Origin: Halisarca cf. caerulea
Lineage: Eukaryota; Porifera; Demospongiae; Chondrillida; Halisarcidae
Length of the DNA: 55,700 nt
Direction of reading: 5' to 3'
Assembly (NCBI GenBank): GCA_963170055.1
Contig: CAUJGJ010000444.1
Coordinates: 3,892,418 to 3,948,117, forward strand
Part shown: piece after piece, positions 41,673-52,722 of the stretch
How positions within the stretch are numbered: the first letter of the stretch is position 1
How the letters are laid out: the number at the start of each line of letters is the position of its first letter
Position numbers and translations under genes: made by a program
The notes under the pieces: model-generated
What the model was told of the DNA's origin: nothing
The model's input: only the letters and a program-made list of their open reading frames with translations
Databases searched by the model: none

Positions 41673-44600
41673 CCCTCCTACCCTTCCCATACATTATATA
41701 ATATAGAGGGAGGGTACACTTATTTCAAATAGCATTGGATTAAACTTGTTGCAAATAGTACGAATTAGGTATCAAAAGAAACAGAAAGAGCTGCAGAATT
41801 TAGGCATTTTTCAAATTTTCCGAAACTCCGCCCAAAAATTGCGCAACCGACTGGAAACGGAAAAAATGGCGTTCTAACCGCAATGGACTAATTTTACAAA
41901 TTTTTTTCTGCTTGACAAAGGCACGAATAGCATCGATATGGATATCATTGGAAAGCTATACATCTCCTCTTTCCAAATAGGAGTGAATTAAAGAGATTGG
42001 ACTTCGCTGTGGTGAGTTATGAATCAAAATGTGTGTTGATCAAAATAGCAGTATTTTTCGTGGGTCAAAGGTTTACACAACGTATTATTTGTACACAATT
42101 GCATGCAATGTGTTAAATACTGTGATACTAACAAGCAACTAGTTGATATTGTCCTACCTAAGCCTAAACCTAAGCTTTTTTTTCTGTTTGCTCCCTGTAG
42201 GTCTGCCCGACCGTCTTTGGGACACACTTGTGGGTTGAATAAGCTTCTTTTTAGACGAAAACCAAGTGCTACGTTGAACAGAGTTCTCAATTTGATGCCA
42301 AAGATCATGGCACTTCTTTTTGCTTGATTGACAAAGCCCAGGTGTAAATGGACAGTCTTTGCACTCCCGTGTACATTTGCTGTGACATACTGCGCATCGC
42401 TTCCTGTTGCCTTCAATTGCAACAGAGCCATGCCTGATGGTGAAGTCTGATGTAGCAGTATTGATTGAGTAGCCAGAAAATTCTTGAATAATTTCCAAAA
42501 CAATGTCATCTCTGAAAGTGCTCATTGTAGGAGGCTTTTTTCCATTCTCCAAGCAAGACCATTTCTGGAATATGGCTGCATTTGTAGCGCAGATCTCCAG
42601 CAGGTGGTAGAACAGCGTTTTCCAGTATTTCCTTGTTTGACGGATGATTCTGTGGTAGCTGATTAGCTGATCAGACATGTCCACTCCGCCCATGAACTGA
42701 TTGTACCGTTGGATTGACAATGTACTTTGCTATGGAGATATGCCTAGGAGAGGCTGCTTTGAACTGCACAACTACTAATCAGCTGTTTGTTTCCTTTAGT
42801 TCCTCTACCTAATTAATAGCGGAAAGTGACAGACCACAAATCTGTCACCTGTGACAGCCTCCTAGTAGCACTATGTATATGTCCACATGCAATCATGAGA
42901 AAACAGTAATGAGGGACATCAACAGGTTCAAATCCCCCATCCTGGTTTCTTCCTGTTCTTCTTACTGTACCTTGGCTGTGGCCCGGATAGCAGTTGGACA
43001 TGACACAAACCACACTGTTGTCGCGCCAGCATACATATACATCTTCGCCGTCCCGGATGTAATACCCAGTTCCACGGGGAACGTCTGACCTGCTCAACAC
43101 AGTCTTCAGTTGGGCAACGCTTTCTGGGACTCCTCTTCTGTTGACTCTCAAGGTACCTGTAGCACTTATTCCTTGGTCTTTCAAAGTGTGTATGAGTGCT
43201 GGTGATGTGTACAGATTGTCAAAGAATACCGAATAACCTTGAAATTGAAATGATCCAAGCAGTTCTGTCACTACATCAAATGCTAAGCCATTGTCTGAGA
43301 TAGGGCTACCACGTCGCTGTCCACAATATAGGTTGAAGTCGCAAGTGAAGCCGGTGATGTCTGCTAGCACCCAATATTTAAATCCCCACTTTGTGGGCTT
43401 GTTACGAATATATTGGCGGAAATGGCTTCTTGCTTTGGATTTTACCATTCTCTCATCAACCGATAATTGTTCCAAAGGTTGATACAATTCTAGGCACTTG
43501 CGCTTCACGGCATCATTGAAATACCTAACTTTCTTCAGCGGATCGGAGGGATCTGACAATTCCTCGTCAGGAGTTGCAACATGGAAAAATGTATTGATGG
43601 CCTCAAACCGATTCCTTGTCATGAGGTCAAGGAGGCGAACCAGAGCCTATTGTGTGGAGAATATAAGGCATTGATAAAGTACACATGAATATAACATATA
43701 TATATATATAGTTGCATGTATGTATGTTATAATTTATGAATTCAATTGACACACATACCTGTGAGCTTTTTCTATTCCAAGCTTTCCGATAACTACGCAC
43801 TGAATTCAGGCTGAGCAACATGTAGACTCCAATATAACGAAGCATCTCTTCTCTGTCAAGAGGTGCTTTTCGGAACCTCATGTATGAAATTCGTTTTGTG
43901 TCCTTCTGTTTTTCAGCATAAGCATTTGTTGCTTCAATAAAATGATCCAAGACATCATCAGTTAGGAATAGACGAAGAAGTCCAAGTGCAGAATAATCAC
44001 TCTCGCTACTACTGTGATCATCTGGTAAATGAGGACCTGGTTCTCTAAGAGGGGCAAATTCAATCCATTTTGAAAAAGCACCATCTTCATCAGAAATTGG
44101 TGTTACATTGGCAGGTAAAATATCTTTGAATGATCCAGGCCGTACACTTGAACTTCCTCCCCTTGAACCTGCTCTTCCTTGTCCTCGTCCTCGTCCTCTT
44201 CCACGACCTTGTCCCCTTCCACGACCGCGTCCTCTGCCACGACCTCGTCCTCTTACCTCTGATATGGGTGAATCTGAAACTTGTGGTGAGCCGGATTCAG
44301 AACCATCAGATTGTTCATTCTCATCTGCAGATGACTGTGAATCTTCTTCACTGTAAGATTCAATTTGGGATTCAGAGTTTGAAGTGTGTACCTCACCAAT
44401 CAGATTGTCTGTTTCTTCCGAGGAATCTGAAGTATCAGATGATGCAAATGGATCAATGGTGGCGGGTGGTGGGTCTTCTACACTATTCAGAGGTAGCAAT
44501 TCAGTTGCAGTACTCAGTAGTTCTCCTTCCTCTGCTGTTTCACTTTTTCCATCTGAAGAATCTATCACGCTTTCTATAAGCTCTTGAACGACCGTTTCGT

Positions 44601-45084
44601 TAGGTTGTACCACATCAGGCAACCGTTCGCAGGTGTGAATATCGCTAACGGAGGGATCCTGCGTAGTTAGATCATCTTCCGATTCAGATTCTGGCTCCAG
44701 ATTACCATGATCAACTCCAATGAACTCCGAAAAAGTTTCCTCAAAATCACTTTCATTTTCGCTCGATGCAGCATCTTCTTTGAAGAAAGCAATGACCTCC
44801 TCTGGAGAGAACGTCTTTCGACTCGCCGCCATTTTACCAAGAGTATGTGGTTATTATTCAATAATATACGGAAAATTACGCTGAAATTAGGGTCGTGTAC
44901 ATGTCTATCTTTCACGGGATAGAGTGCTAATTGCAGCTGTGGATTGCAGGGTTTTACTCCCTATTCGTATTCTACACATGATTAGCTTCAACTTGGTACC
45001 AAGAACGTCGGACTGGTGCTTTTGCTTCGTGCGAAAAAATTCCCAAAGTTTGGGTCAGATATGACCCAGAAAAGGGTAGGAGGG
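41673..45084 (-). mobile_element. PiggyBac element with TTAA duplication, inactivated
   Basis: The ends are inverted: CCCTCCTACCCTTCCC at 41673 and GGGTAGGAGGG ending at 45084, flanked by TTAA at 41669-41672 and 45085-45088, the canonical piggyBac target. The transposase gene on - is interrupted by about 170 bp. It is a different subfamily from the 11158-14351 element (TTAG). Confidence 0.9.
42154..44832 (-). pseudogene. PiggyBac transposase, interrupted
   Basis: ATG at 44832 (MAASRKTFSPEEVIAFFKED). Exon 1 ends at 43759, an intron with GT-AG borders spans 43647-43758, and exon 2 follows. The acidic N-terminus is followed by a striking (RG)n block (44190-44262) and the DDE/D core: LSVDERMVKSKARSHFRQY, VFFDNLYTSP, GGVDMSDQLISYH. 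The C-terminal Cys domain (CAVCHSKC, CKDCPFTPGLC, KKKCHDLWH) and a basic tail end at 42154. The frame is lost between VDVPH (about 42890) and LSIQRYNQF (about 42720), where about 170 bp of unrelated sequence with no clear splice sites intrudes, just before the third catalytic Asp. An unusual intron cannot be fully excluded. Confidence 0.85.
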
Positions 45085-45088
45085 TTAA

Positions 45089-45152
45089 TGTTAGACTAAG
45101 TGTTTAGCATAATTTCCTGCAATGTGAACACAGGCTACTGGTGTACTAATTA
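45089..45152. other. Short spacer
   Basis: 64 bp between the piggyBac and the piggyBac-like MITE; nothing recognised. Confidence 0.4.
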
Positions 45153-46139
45153 CCCTTCGTATCCTCACTGTACATTAGTATGTTCATTGGAAGCCATTTT
45201 AGAGGGGCAGAAGTTTGTGTTTGAATTGTGTCTATGAGGAATTTGCTGCATTTGTTGCTCATTTATGTGACAAAGTATTGAATAAGGTATGTTATAGTCC
45301 AAGCTTAGTCTCGATCTGCCAGTCAAGAGTTCTGATACCCAAGGAAGAAAATAGCTGCTGCGAATCCCTTGCATGAATTTCAAGAATATTATTATTTATC
45401 TAAAGAATGAAAGATTATTGCTTACAAGACATTATAACTACTTTAATCCTGTCAATGTGCTTATTGTTAATAGACAGTGCGAGACTACGAAGCAGGGAAT
45501 AAAGCTACAAAGCTACACATCTCATGCCTGTATTATACTAATCCTCTGTGGTGCACACAACAGTTTCTATGCAGCTGTGTCATTGCAACTGAGCACCCGG
45601 TCATGCTTGTACGTGCACCTATAATACCGTCAAACCATTTCGGTGCAGAATATTTCATTTGTCAAACTGTACAGAAAGAAATGCCAAAGTGAACAAAATT
45701 ACCAATTGTGAAACTGCAACCAACATCATTACATGTGATAGCAGTCTCCAAGAACTCATAGTTCCCCTCAATGTGCATCTGTTCTCATTCTTGAATGTAA
45801 GTAAAGCCACAAACTTCATTAGAAGTGAAAATCTTTCACCACAATGAGAAACCATTCTCAATGACGCCAGTTTCCTCATATCCGTAAGGTATATGAATAA
45901 TTTTATGGGGATAAGCGGGATATTCTCGTAGATTTGTGTGCCTAATTTCTACAGGCTACATGTACCTAGTGTGTTTTTGACCGGATAATGGCTGGAAAAT
46001 CCTCTATTGATCAGTAGCCCTATCCTTTTGCTACTTTTTGGTATCAGAAGCAAGTTTTTAGCACATTCCTGTGGCTAGATGAAATTTATATTCTGCAAGA
46101 ATGTTACATATATGTGATGTACCTATGAGGGTATGAGGG
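45153..46139. mobile_element. PiggyBac-like non-autonomous element (about 987 bp)
   Basis: The left end CCCTTCGTATCCTCACTGTA and right end TGAGGGTATGAGGG are inverted and resemble the CCCTCGTACCCTCA ends of the intact piggyBac at 11158. TTAA follows on the right (46140-46143) and ATTA precedes on the left, a one-base mismatch. No transposase is visible inside. Probably moved by a piggyBac transposase of that subfamily. Confidence 0.75.
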
Positions 46140-46180
46140 TTAATTTGAAATCAATTAGTTCCTTTCCCTGATCTAACAGG

Positions 46181-46545
46181 ATTTGTTATTGCCATCAACT
46201 GACTCATCAATTGATGGATCTCAGATGCCAAGGGTCCTTTCTTCAACTCCGTCTCCTCTTCTTGGGAGTTCCCAGCAGCCACGGGTGATTACTCCATCTC
46301 CATCTCCATCTCCATCCTGCTCATCTGTCTGTTCCCCAAATCCATCGGTAGTTCCTGAAACTGATCACTCTGATCACAATGTAAGTGATGCCCCACAGCA
46401 AATCAGCTCCCCACTTGTTGGCAAACAGAAATTATGACATCCCTTGCTTCTAAGGACATGCCATCACCCTTAATGAGGAGTGCACTGGTACGGGATTTAG
46501 TTGTGCACATGTACAGTTATGGCAAAAGACCATCCAAATCATTCT
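46181..46545 (+). pseudogene. Middle exons of a SAM-associated family gene
   Basis: An acceptor (TCTAACAG) precedes DLLLPSTDSSIDGSQMPR and a Ser/Pro-rich stretch (PSPSPSPSCSSVCSPNP) that stops at 46434. One base out of frame, a conserved-looking block follows: SLASKDMPSPLMRSALVRDL and VVHMYSYGKRPSKSF, with a donor GTAAGT at 46546. From memory it matches the region upstream of the C-terminal domain in SAM-domain proteins multiplied in sponges, cnidarians and fish. The C-terminal exons lie at 52723-54133, beyond a LINE and other insertions. The frameshift near 46433 suggests decay. Confidence 0.5.
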
Positions 46546-47774
46546 GTAAGTACACAGCATGTCAACAGGATATGTGAGTTTTTAAGACTTAGTGCATACG
46601 TACATAGTACTATTCATGGCCAAATGCCACGCATAGTCACAAAATGGCTGCACAAAAGTATTTAGCCTGATACAGTGGCCGCGGGTGAGATTTAAGTCTG
46701 TCCAGTTATTTGGAATTTATGCAAGAACATCTTGAGTCATTTCTTCATTCTAAAAGCTATGATTTGCAGTTAATATATCAACTAAGCAATTGTACATTTG
46801 AGCTCTAGGTTCTTGGAACATAATACTGATCATGATTAGGCTATGAGAGAAGCAGCCATTTTGTTACTATAAATAGTAGCATCCTTTGATGTCACAATTA
46901 TATTAAATACAGTCCTATGTAACTGTAGAACTACTCATTGTACTAAACATCAGAACTCCATACTTTGTAAGGTTTTAAAGAACATTGATGTGTATCTCAA
47001 TAAATTGGAATCTGATTGGTATTATAACACTTGTTTATTTTTGATATCTTGGTTTGAATTAGTACATATCATTCAAATTAAGCAGCTTAACATTTTGCAA
47101 TTAATCCTAGAAAGGCTAGAAATAAACAAGAGTACTGCAGTATCACGCACTGATACTATTTCTGATAAAATAACTCACCTCAGGGTGTAATCTTGAATAA
47201 GTATCAGAAGCAATGTGATCTGTCCATAAAAACCTTGAACAATAGCAAAGCACCTATAGCATCTGTGCAGAAGGTAATAGAAATGCTCACTTCTAACATC
47301 ACAAACTATTCTGATTCAGAAGGCACTTACAGAGCATGCGCCCACATATCATCACATGCTATTACATAAGAATCATACTAAGTCTCATGTCAACTTATGA
47401 TTATTATTATGCCCCAAATGTGTGTGACTCTCACTCCAATTCACAGAGAGATTGAATCACCCCTTTAGTGGGAGGTTTCACTCCATTCATATGAGTGCTT
47501 TTGGTGAGAAGGTCACATCCCATTTATAACAGTGTATATAGTCACACTATAGTCTTGTACAATGATGATAGCCATCCATTGATCACTATGCATGTGATTG
47601 CTAACTGAACAAGCATTGATTATCCACTATTTGACTGCCATGGTGGGCTACGTGTAGTGTAAAATTGTAGAGATACGTATAACATGGTTGTGGAAATTCT
47701 TCGACATGCTAGATCAATTCGGATAAGTTTATCTTTGGACAGATAATGCATGTCACAATTTTCATCAGTATTTT
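46546..47774. other. Gene-free intron-like stretch
   Basis: AT-rich, no domain-bearing frame. Probably intron of the decayed SAM-associated gene. Confidence 0.4.
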
Positions 47775-50487
47775 TCCCTCTTTCTTTCTTCTGATTACTC
47801 TCCTGACATCCTGGCCATCAGTGAGTCCTGGCTTGATCCCCTAATATCTGATGCTGAAGTTTCTCTGCCTGGTTACTCCTTACACCGTGCTGATCGTTCC
47901 CGTTACGGAGGTGGTGTTGCAGTGTATGTTGTTGATCATTTGTCAGTATTTACTTTGTCCTGTGATGTTTCTTCTGGTGCGATTGAGTCTCTGTGGTTGT
48001 CAATCAGCTCCTTTAAATCTTCTCCTTCATCTTTTGCCATTGGTTGCTTATACCGCCCACCTACCGCTCCCTCTTCCTCAGTATCTGACCTGTGTTTCAT
48101 TCTGGAATCGATGCTCCTCTCTCATAGTCATTTTGTAGCTTGTGGTGACCTCAATATTGACACTTCTGACTCAAGTCATCCCCATACAAGATCCTTCCAT
48201 AACTTCATTTCTTCTCGTCATTTGTTATGTCCAATCTCCTCTCCAACTTGTATCTCTGATTCCCGCTCCTCTGTGCTTGATCATTTTGTCACCTCATCAG
48301 AAGTCCCTGTCTATCACTCCTCTGTCATTAACTGGCCTATTTCTGACCACCTTCCTATTGTTCTTTTAATTGACTGGTCTGTACCTGAGCCTACTTTCAA
48401 AACTATCACCAAATGCTCTTTCAAGAAGTTCAACCATGATACTTTCAATGAGGATCTCACTGCTGTTCCATGGTCTCTAGTTGACTTGTTCGATGACATT
48501 GATGACAAAGTCTTCATTTTCAATTCTCTCTTTGGTGCTGCTCTGGACTATCATACCCCAATGAAAACTGTCCGGGTAAAAAAGAAATGTTCCCCATGGA
48601 TATCAAGATGTATTAGGAAAGAGGTGGACAAAAGAAATAAACTCCTCAGACTATTTCACAAATCTAGATCAAAATCATCTTGGGATGACTACAAGCACCA
48701 GAGAAATCTGGTTTTAGGCTTACAAAGAAAGGCCAAGGTTGAGTACTTTGAGTGTCTTATCTCTAAAAATGCAACACCTTCCACTCTTTGGCGGACTCTT
48801 AAAAGTACACTTCCTCAATCAGTCTCTTCTTCCTGGAACGCACTTGGTCCTGACCATGTCTCCATCGCAAATTCCCTCAATGATCACTTCATCTCCATCA
48901 GCTCTTCTAAACCCTCTCTTCCTCCTCCCTCTTGCTCGTATTCACCCCACTCTATCTTATCCTTGTCTCCTACCACTCCTGAATGGTGCGAGAAAGTCCT
49001 AGGCTCACTCAAATCCACCTCAACCTGTGATCTTGATAACATTCCATCCTTTCCCTTGAAATCTTCTAAATCTATAATCTGTTATCCTCTCTCTTCTATC
49101 CTAAACTCATCCATCTCGCTCTCAACTTTCCCTTCTGCCTGGAAATGTAGCTCAGTAAGACCTCTCCACAAAGGTGGTAGCCAAACATGCCTTTCCAACT
49201 ACAGGCCAATTTCCATCCTTCCTACTTGTAGCAAACTTCTTGAGAAACATGTGAAAGAACAGCTGTCCCACCATCTTGAATCAAATAATCTACTTTACTC
49301 GTATCAATCTGGCTTTCGCTCTGGACATTCTACACAATCCCTTCTTCTTCACTGTACCAATGCCTGGTACACTGCACTTGACCAGAAACAATATGTTGGT
49401 GTTCTCTTTCTCGATGTATCTAAGGCTTTTGATAAAGTAAATCACTCTCTCCTTCTTTCTAAGTTTCATTCCCTTGGTCTTGATTCTTCCAGTCTTAAGT
49501 GGTTTCAATCATACCTCTCTGATCGCTGTCAAGTTACCAGAATTGCTGATTCTCATTCTTCATCTGGTTTCACATGCTCTGCTGTTCTGTTCTTGGTCCA
49601 ACACTCTTTTCAGCTTTTATAAATGATCTTCCCGCTGTTCTCCCCCCGGACTGCACAGTCCTCTTTGCTGACGATACATCCATTTTTCTCATCGACAAAG
49701 ATTGTCATCTCCTTAGTGAATCCTTACAATCCTGTCTTCATCTTGCAAACTCTTGGATGACTAACAATGGCCTGCAACTTAACATCGCCAAGACCAAATG
49801 TATGTTGATTCACTCTCCCAGAACCAGAGAAATTCTTCCACCTCTACAAATCTTCTTGAATGATTCGAAAATTGAGCAGGTTAGATCCTTCAAGCTCTTG
49901 GGTGTGATAATTAATAACACATTGACTTGGACTGATCACATCAACCATGTTGTCACCAAGGTGTCCCGTAGCGTTAGCCTCCTGAGACGTCTTTCCTGGT
50001 TTCTTCCTCGTCCTCTTTTCATCCTTTATCTGAAATCTTACATCTTGCCAGCTGTAGATTACTGTGATATAGTTTGGGATAATTGTAATCTTCAAGACTC
50101 TTCTCGTCTTCAATCTCTTTTTAACTTCGCTTGCCGTCTTGTCCTGCACCGTCCTCGTCTCACATCATCCACTGCCCTCTGGAAGGAGCTAGGCCTCACT
50201 TCTTTTCGCACCCGTAGGAAGCTTCATGTTGCTGAAATGACCTACAAATGTCATAATTCCCTTGCTTCTGTTTATCTATCATCCCTTTTCCATCGTCCCT
50301 CCCATCAACACAACACCCATTCAAGAAATCTCACCACCCTCCCGTCAACTAGAACAATCTATGGTCAACATGCTTTTGCATTCATCGGAGCAACACTCTG
50401 GCGTTCCCTACCAGCTTCAATCAGAGATTCCCACACCTTCAGTGCCTTTTCTAATGCAGCCACTCACTACTTTGACCCTCCTGGGTG
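47775..50487 (+). pseudogene. LINE ORF2: APE endonuclease and reverse transcriptase, RT motif deleted
   Basis: APE-type endonuclease with ISESWLDP, RYGGGVAVYV, IGCLYRPP, ACGDLNID and ISDHLPIVL; then RT with RPLHKGGSQTCLSNYRPISI, LFLDVSKAFDKVNHSLLLSK, the catalytic LFADDTSIFLI (ADD) and the C-terminal FAFIGATLWRSLPASIRDS. The frame changes near 49580-49600, where the usual GVPQG motif is missing: SGFTCSAV is followed directly by LGPTLFSAFINDLP in another frame, implying a small internal deletion. Otherwise open for about 900 codons. The endonuclease nicks target DNA and the RT copies the RNA onto it; without the GVPQG segment this copy should be inactive. Confidence 0.9.
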
Positions 50488-50702
50488 AATTTTACTATAA
50501 TATACTATTTTTAAATTAATCCTTATTTATTGCTACTAATTATTGATTAATTTTCCAATCCTTTTTAAACTCAATTGAACTATTGCATGCCTCTTAATAA
50601 TTGTTTTTTTTACTCTTAACTGTACAGTTTACTTTTTTCTTGTTCTGTTTTGTATCATGTTGTTACAGGGTGCCTAGAATAGTAGCCATTGGCTAAAGGC
50701 TT
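47775..50702 (+). mobile_element. CR1/L2-like LINE with endonuclease and RT
   Basis: 5'-truncated; coding part 47775-50487, then a 3' tail to the shared phrase GGTGCCTAGAATAGTAGCCA and GGCTAAAGGCTT. The 1192-bp element copy 2 has inserted in this tail at 50702; sequence equivalent to the other LINE's tail (CTTCCC) resumes after it. It lies between exons of the SAM-associated gene. Confidence 0.88.
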
Positions 50703-51894
50703 CGCATGTGGGACATGTCCAAAATCTCCCTAATGTGCTAACAAGCTGGAATTTTAGCGAAAACGTTACTGAAATGGCTTCTAATCATGTGACATGCGCG
50801 TGACATTCTATGACGTTATTGTTTAGGAGCAAGCTAGATCGATAGCGCTGCGTGGCAATTCATCGCAGGTTTGGTGCCTTTAAGTCATTATCTGAGGAGA
50901 AACAGTGTCAAGCACGTATATTTGCGTAAGGACGATCGCGGACTGCAGGAGTTTCGAAATCGGGTGTAATGTTTCAGTCAGTGGTAAGTTCAAGGCGTTA
51001 AGAGTACTGTATAAAGTGATACATCTTTTCCTAAGATGTTTAGGCTAGTAAAAGAGACTTTTCTATTTAGATTTAAGCTCAATAACGACTACTGTACGTA
51101 CCTTGTTCTTCGAGATTGCTGATCCGCGCCGAATGACTCAAACGCTTAAAATTCTCCTCTTTTGCTGACTTTACACTTTCTTCAATCATCCACCTTCTTT
51201 AAATAATGGCCTGTTTCCTCTGACTTATTTTCGCTTGCAACGCATCCGTCCTTGCCATGCTCCCCCACCTTCAAAGTAGTCCTCACTTTCAAACAGTACT
51301 AAGAGTTCGATGACGTCACAGCCCTCATCACATGACTATCATGTGAAAACAGGCCTCTTGCGAAAGAGATTTTTTTGCAAAATGCCATGTCGCCGAGTAA
51401 ATCAGCGGAGCCACGTAAGAACCTTCTGAGTGTTTCATTGTGATCAGCATTGACTGCTTCAACCTTTCACCGATGGGGGTTTTGATTAACACATTTTCAG
51501 AGAAGTTATTGACGAATCTTTTATCGCGTTGTGAGTATTTGCTGAATATCTTTAAAACTATTTCGGTAATCACAACCTCCATCGGTAGAAAGTTAGATAT
51601 TTTCATTAGAAACAATTCAGTTTTTATCCTGTGTCTGTAGGCCCATGTTCCGATTTACTCGCGTCGAATAACTACCTAACTCAACTACCTGATAAATCGT
51701 CGATTAGTCGAACGCTCAAGCAAGTCACTTGGATAAAAAATAGCTAAATGTGTAGGTTAGATATGTTTGTACTGCTTCAGAACCATTCATTGACCATTCC
51801 ACTACATATTGTGATGAAATAAAGCAATTTGTAAAGAGTAAATTCGCCGACTTTGGGAAGCCATTAAAGTGCTAATGGACATGTCCCACATGCG
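50703..51894. mobile_element. 1192-bp element, copy 2, with 2-bp target duplication (TT)
   Basis: The same ends as copy 1 (CGCATGTGGGACATGTCC at 50703-50720 and inverse at 51877-51894) and exactly the same length, 1192 bp. TT flanks both sides (50701-50702, 51895-51896). The other LINE tail (24170s) shows the unoccupied form GGCTAAAGGCTTCCC. Internal palindrome ACATGACTATCATGT (about 51333) and the inverted pair CCGATGGGGGTTTTGATTA (about 51472) / TAATCACAACCTCCATCGG (about 51577) correspond to those in copy 1 although the sequence has diverged. No coding frame. Confidence 0.93.
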
Positions 51895-51935
51895 TTCCCC
51901 TGTTAAAATAAGCTTACCCAACCCAACCCAACCCC

Positions 51936-52075
51936 AATCATTCAATTGTACAGGATTTCACCCACTTGATCTTCTTTAGGTACGTACACACATCAAAAAC
52001 TAAACTGAATTTTTAGTAGTGTGTACCTGAAGAAGCCCATGCAAATCGGCAAAACATTGTACAATTAAATGATTG
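51936..52075. repeat. Imperfect foldback repeat with about 57-bp arms
   Basis: CAATCATTCAATTGTACAGG on the left pairs with ATTGTACAATTAAATGATTG on the right, and CTTCTTTAGGTACGTACACA with GTGTGTACCTGAAGAAG. Moderate identity over the full arms. Confidence 0.75.
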
Positions 52076-52184
52076 TTGATGAAAATTGTGACATGTGTTA
52101 TCTATCTGAAGATAAAACGTATCCAAATATGTACATAAAACATGTTCATACCCCCAGTATACAGGCTGTATGGCTATATGACTA

Positions 52185-52657
52185 CCGTATTTACTCTAAA
52201 AATTCAACACTTGTCGAATTCAAACATTTTCGTCAAACTGAGCACTAAGAGGTAAATATGGAGCCTTAACATGTGTGTCGAAACTTTAGAGGAAACGACA
52301 AAACTTTAAAGGCAAATTAAAATGCCATTGGCCGCTTCCTCAGATATAAAGGTTTCTTCTTCGGTGCGTGGACACATACAGATGGTGAATCGCTGTTAGT
52401 GTCATATTCTGACAATAACAGCCAAATCAGTTCTGGTGTTGCAGAATACTGTCGATCGGGTGTACATTCAGGCTGTGCTCCTTCCATATCTGGCCAAGAA
52501 CTGCCCCAGTAACGGTACTAACATGCGGGGAAACAATGGAACAATTGGCAAATGAGTCTAAAGCTTGCAAGTGATTTCGTCATTGACTAGAGGCATTTCA
52601 ACACTTCCACAAGACATATCAAAACTTTAGGTGGTCGAATTTTTAGAGGAAATACAG
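52185..52657. mobile_element. 473-bp Tigger-type MITE related to the HIRAN-carrying element
   Basis: The ends CCGTATTTACTCTAAAAATT and inverse (AATTTTTAGAGGAAATACAG) are flanked by TA at 52183-52184 and 52658-52659. They match the ends of the 813-3537 element except for a few bases (CCRTATCCGCTCTAAAAATT). No gene inside. Confidence 0.88.
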
Positions 52658-52722
52658 TAGTGTTAATTGAGATTAACCTGGTGCATTTGATTCAGTTTAT
52701 GATGCATGTTTCCTGTGTATAG

